From JAJXWB01 sp047605445 (lineage in GTDB: Bacteria; Pseudomonadota; Alphaproteobacteria; Rhizobiales; Beijerinckiaceae): a stretch of DNA of 8,188 nt. The DNA lies in NCBI GenBank assembly GCA_047605445.1, contig JASGFP010000139.1:1-8188 (forward strand). The letters run 5' to 3'. Shown here in pieces: positions 6,276 to 8,188 of this stretch. The translations under genes and the position numbers were made by a program. How positions within the stretch are numbered: position 1 is the stretch's first letter; each line of letters starts with the position of its first letter. The notes below the pieces were generated by a model. That model worked only from the letters and a program-made list of their open reading frames with translations. It was not told where the DNA came from and ran no database searches.

Positions 6276-8188
6276 CTAGGTTCCGATCGGACCGATGAAT
6301 GCCCTGGCGGACACGACGCCCGTGCCGCTGTAGGGCGCGGCAACTCGCCCAACGACCGTAAAGTAGTTGGTAAGCGAGGTCGGATTGACCGCCTTGAAAT
6401 TGTTCGAACCCGAAATCTGAACGACCGCCCAGTCGATCGAAACCGCTCCGCCGGAGGCGTCGAGATCGAGTTGGATAGGCTGGAAGCCGTGCATCATGAT
6501 CGGCATCTTTTTGCCCGGCGCAAACCCTCCAGTCGGGACGCGACCGCGCGAGACGACAGGATAGTGCAGGCCGGTCGTAGATGGCTGCGCAAGCTGGTAG
6601 CCGGAGCCGAAACGCACGGCCTCGCCCGGCTGACGCGCGCCGCCGGTGTTGTTGGTGCGCGACCCGATGAGGCCAAAGGTATTGCCGTCGCTCTGACCGT
6701 CGCCGTTCCAGATATGGCCGGTCATGTGCGTTTCGGCGACCACGCCGTTCGGGCCACCGAGCGCCGACGTGAACCGCGCCTGCTTTGGTCGCCAGCCGTC
6801 CGAGCCGTCGAGCGTGCGCCATGCCCACCCTTCGCTGACGACAGCGACACATTCGATCAGAACATCGACCGATGCCCATGACGGAGCGACGACGCCTGCA
6901 AAGGTTTCCTCCGTATAGACATACCACCTGAGCTGGCCGTCCGGCGTGCCCCAATAAATCGAGCTGTAGAGCGCGAAATAGTTGAAGTTCGCCTTGGTCG
7001 GATTGAATTCGTCCTCGGTCGCGACATCCCACACGGCCGCGTCCGAAATCCTGTATTTCAGACCGCCAGCCGGAACGCCGCTCGCAAGATTGCCTTTCAG
7101 CGTCAGGGCGCCAGCGCCATCGTCGGCGGTGATGACTTGCCAATCGACGACGTAACCGTTGGCGTCGAGCGTCGCGAAAACGCAATTGACATAGAGCCCG
7201 GCGATGCGATTGGCCGCCGGCGCATCAGCGCGAATGACGACATGGCTGGCGTCGGCGGCTGAAACGAGCAGGCCTTCCTCGACCTTCTTGAAATCCTGCT
7301 CGACCGACATGGAGTTGGTGACGCGCACATTGTAGGAGCAGCCGGCCGTCCCGCGCACGCCATGCCCGCGCACATAGATGCCGGTTACGCGGCAATCGAG
7401 AATTCGATCGTCGATAACGACGTCGTTGCACTTTCCCGTCGTGTCATATGGGCCATCAAGCCAGACGCCGACCTCCAGCGCCAGCGACCGCATGAGCGTC
7501 AGATCAACGAAGGACGATCCGCTGATGGCGGTCGTCGTCTGGTAGCCCCATACGTTGCCGTGCAACTCAGGGCCATACATTCCGCCATTTTGATGGGCGT
7601 AGAGATGCACTCCGGCGCCGCGCGGAAACGCGTATGTCTTGCAGCCGCGCATGCGCAGGCGCGTCGTGTTCTCGAACCCCCAACCGTGCATCGCTTTCGA
7701 CAGTCCGCAGCCGCCGACGAGCGTGATGTTTTCGACCAGTATGCCGTCATGCTGACCGCGTGGGCTCGTGGTCGTATCGATGTGCGGATGCTTGATCCCA
7801 TAGCCGGATGTCGCCTCCGGACGCTGCACGAGGACAGAAAGTCCCTGCTGCCCTGTCAGCATGAATGTGCCGTCGCCCGACCAGTATTTGCCGGTGACGT
7901 TCCAATCCGGCATCAGCAGATTGGTGAACGACGCCGGCATAGGATACAGCGACTTGATGCCGAGCGTCGGCGACGCGTAGAAGAGCTTTTGGATCGCCGC
8001 GGTGTCGTCCGTGCCCGACACAAAGCGCCCATATTCATCCACGACAGCGTCGTGCCTGGCGCCGTATTGCTTGCTCGACAGATGAAACTGCGGCTGCATG
8101 ACCCATGCCTTCGAGCCATCGCCGCCGGTCGGCACGATCACGGCGCCGCCGTCGTCGACAAAGGTTCCCGCCAGACCCATGTTCACGC
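6276..8188 (-). CDS. Tailspike / tail fibre with pectin-lyase-like beta-helix, N-terminus cut by window edge
   Basis: The frame is open from the right edge to TAG at 6278-6276, at least 636 residues. A GTG (8186) and ATG (8180) lie near the edge, but neither has the look of a true start. The first visible residues (GTFVDDGGAVIVPTGGDG, then AWVMQPQFHLSSKQYGARHD) are the middle of a virion-attachment linker usually preceded by more protein. Residues 59-66 (GTDDTAAI) are the 'DGxTDDTAAIQ' entry motif of phage beta-helix spikes. From about 145 to 300 come repeating short strands with turns (ILVENITLVGG, TTRLRMRGCKTY, CNDVVIDDRILDCRVTGIYV, YNVRVTN) typical of a right-handed parallel beta-helix. 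Residues about 370-636 form a C-terminal region rich in Gly, Trp and aromatics, probably for trimerisation and receptor contact. The likely role is binding, and perhaps cleaving, host surface polysaccharide. No catalytic residues can be assigned by eye. Confidence 0.85.
   Translation of the reverse strand, partial: VNMGLAGTFVDDGGAVIVPTGGDGSKAWVMQPQFHLSSKQYGARHDAVVDEYGRFVSGTDDTAAIQKLFYASPTLGIKSLYPMPASFTNLLMPDWNVTGKYWSGDGTFMLTGQQGLSVLVQRPEATSGYGIKHPHIDTTTSPRGQHDGILVENITLVGGCGLSKAMHGWGFENTTRLRMRGCKTYAFPRGAGVHLYAHQNGGMYGPELHGNVWGYQTTTAISGSSFVDLTLMRSLALEVGVWLDGPYDTTGKCNDVVIDDRILDCRVTGIYVRGHGVRGTAGCSYNVRVTNSMSVEQDFKKVEEGLLVSAADASHVVIRADAPAANRIAGLYVNCVFATLDANGYVVDWQVITADDGAGALTLKGNLASGVPAGGLKYRISDAAVWDVATEDEFNPTKANFNYFALYSSIYWGTPDGQLRWYVYTEETFAGVVAPSWASVDVLIECVAVVSEGWAWRTLDGSDGWRPKQARFTSALGGPNGVVAETHMTGHIWNGDGQSDGNTFGLIGSRTNNTGGARQPGEAVRFGSGYQLAQPSTTGLHYPVVSRGRVPTGGFAPGKKMPIMMHGFQPIQLDLDASGGAVSIDWAVVQISGSNNFKAVNPTSLTNYFTVVGRVAAPYSGTGVVSARAFIGPIGT

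Overview
This window is part of the late-gene tail module of a P2-like, contractile-tailed (myovirus) phage or prophage. All structural genes lie on the minus strand. Base composition is high-GC throughout. That and the coding style suggest a proteobacterial host, most likely an alphaproteobacterium, but no host gene or integration site is visible. The host assignment and the choice between prophage and free phage are therefore inference.

In the direction of transcription (high to low coordinates) the layout is as follows. A beta-helix tailspike or tail fibre enters from the right edge without its N-terminus (8188-6276). A DUF4376 protein, probably a tail-fibre assembly factor, follows (6261-5593). 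Next is a single gene on the opposite strand encoding a small predicted membrane protein (4924-5514). A divergent intergenic region carries a 22-bp perfect palindrome (4870-4891). The tail operon then runs: tail sheath (4785-3493), tail tube (3477-2947), tail assembly protein E (2947-2507) with its frameshifted form E+E' (2947-2352), and the tape measure protein (2348 to the left edge, incomplete).

This order matches P2: H, G, Z/fun, FI, FII, E/E', T. The plus-strand gene sits where P2 carries its accessory gene Z/fun, between the fibre-assembly gene and the sheath gene. It is the best candidate here for a lysogenic-conversion or anti-phage gene. Sheath and tube build the contractile tail, E and E+E' would chaperone the tape measure, and the tape measure sets tail length. 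Spike and DUF4376 protein form the host-recognition unit.

The clearest finding not shown by ordinary gene calling is a programmed -1 frameshift in gene E. A T TTT TTG slippery heptamer (2561-2555) lies in the correct frame. A 10-bp bulged stem-loop (2551-2524) follows it. A 67-codon continuation in the -1 frame ends three bases before the tape measure start. The 78 bp between the two convergent genes (5515-5592) hold no gene and no convincing terminator.
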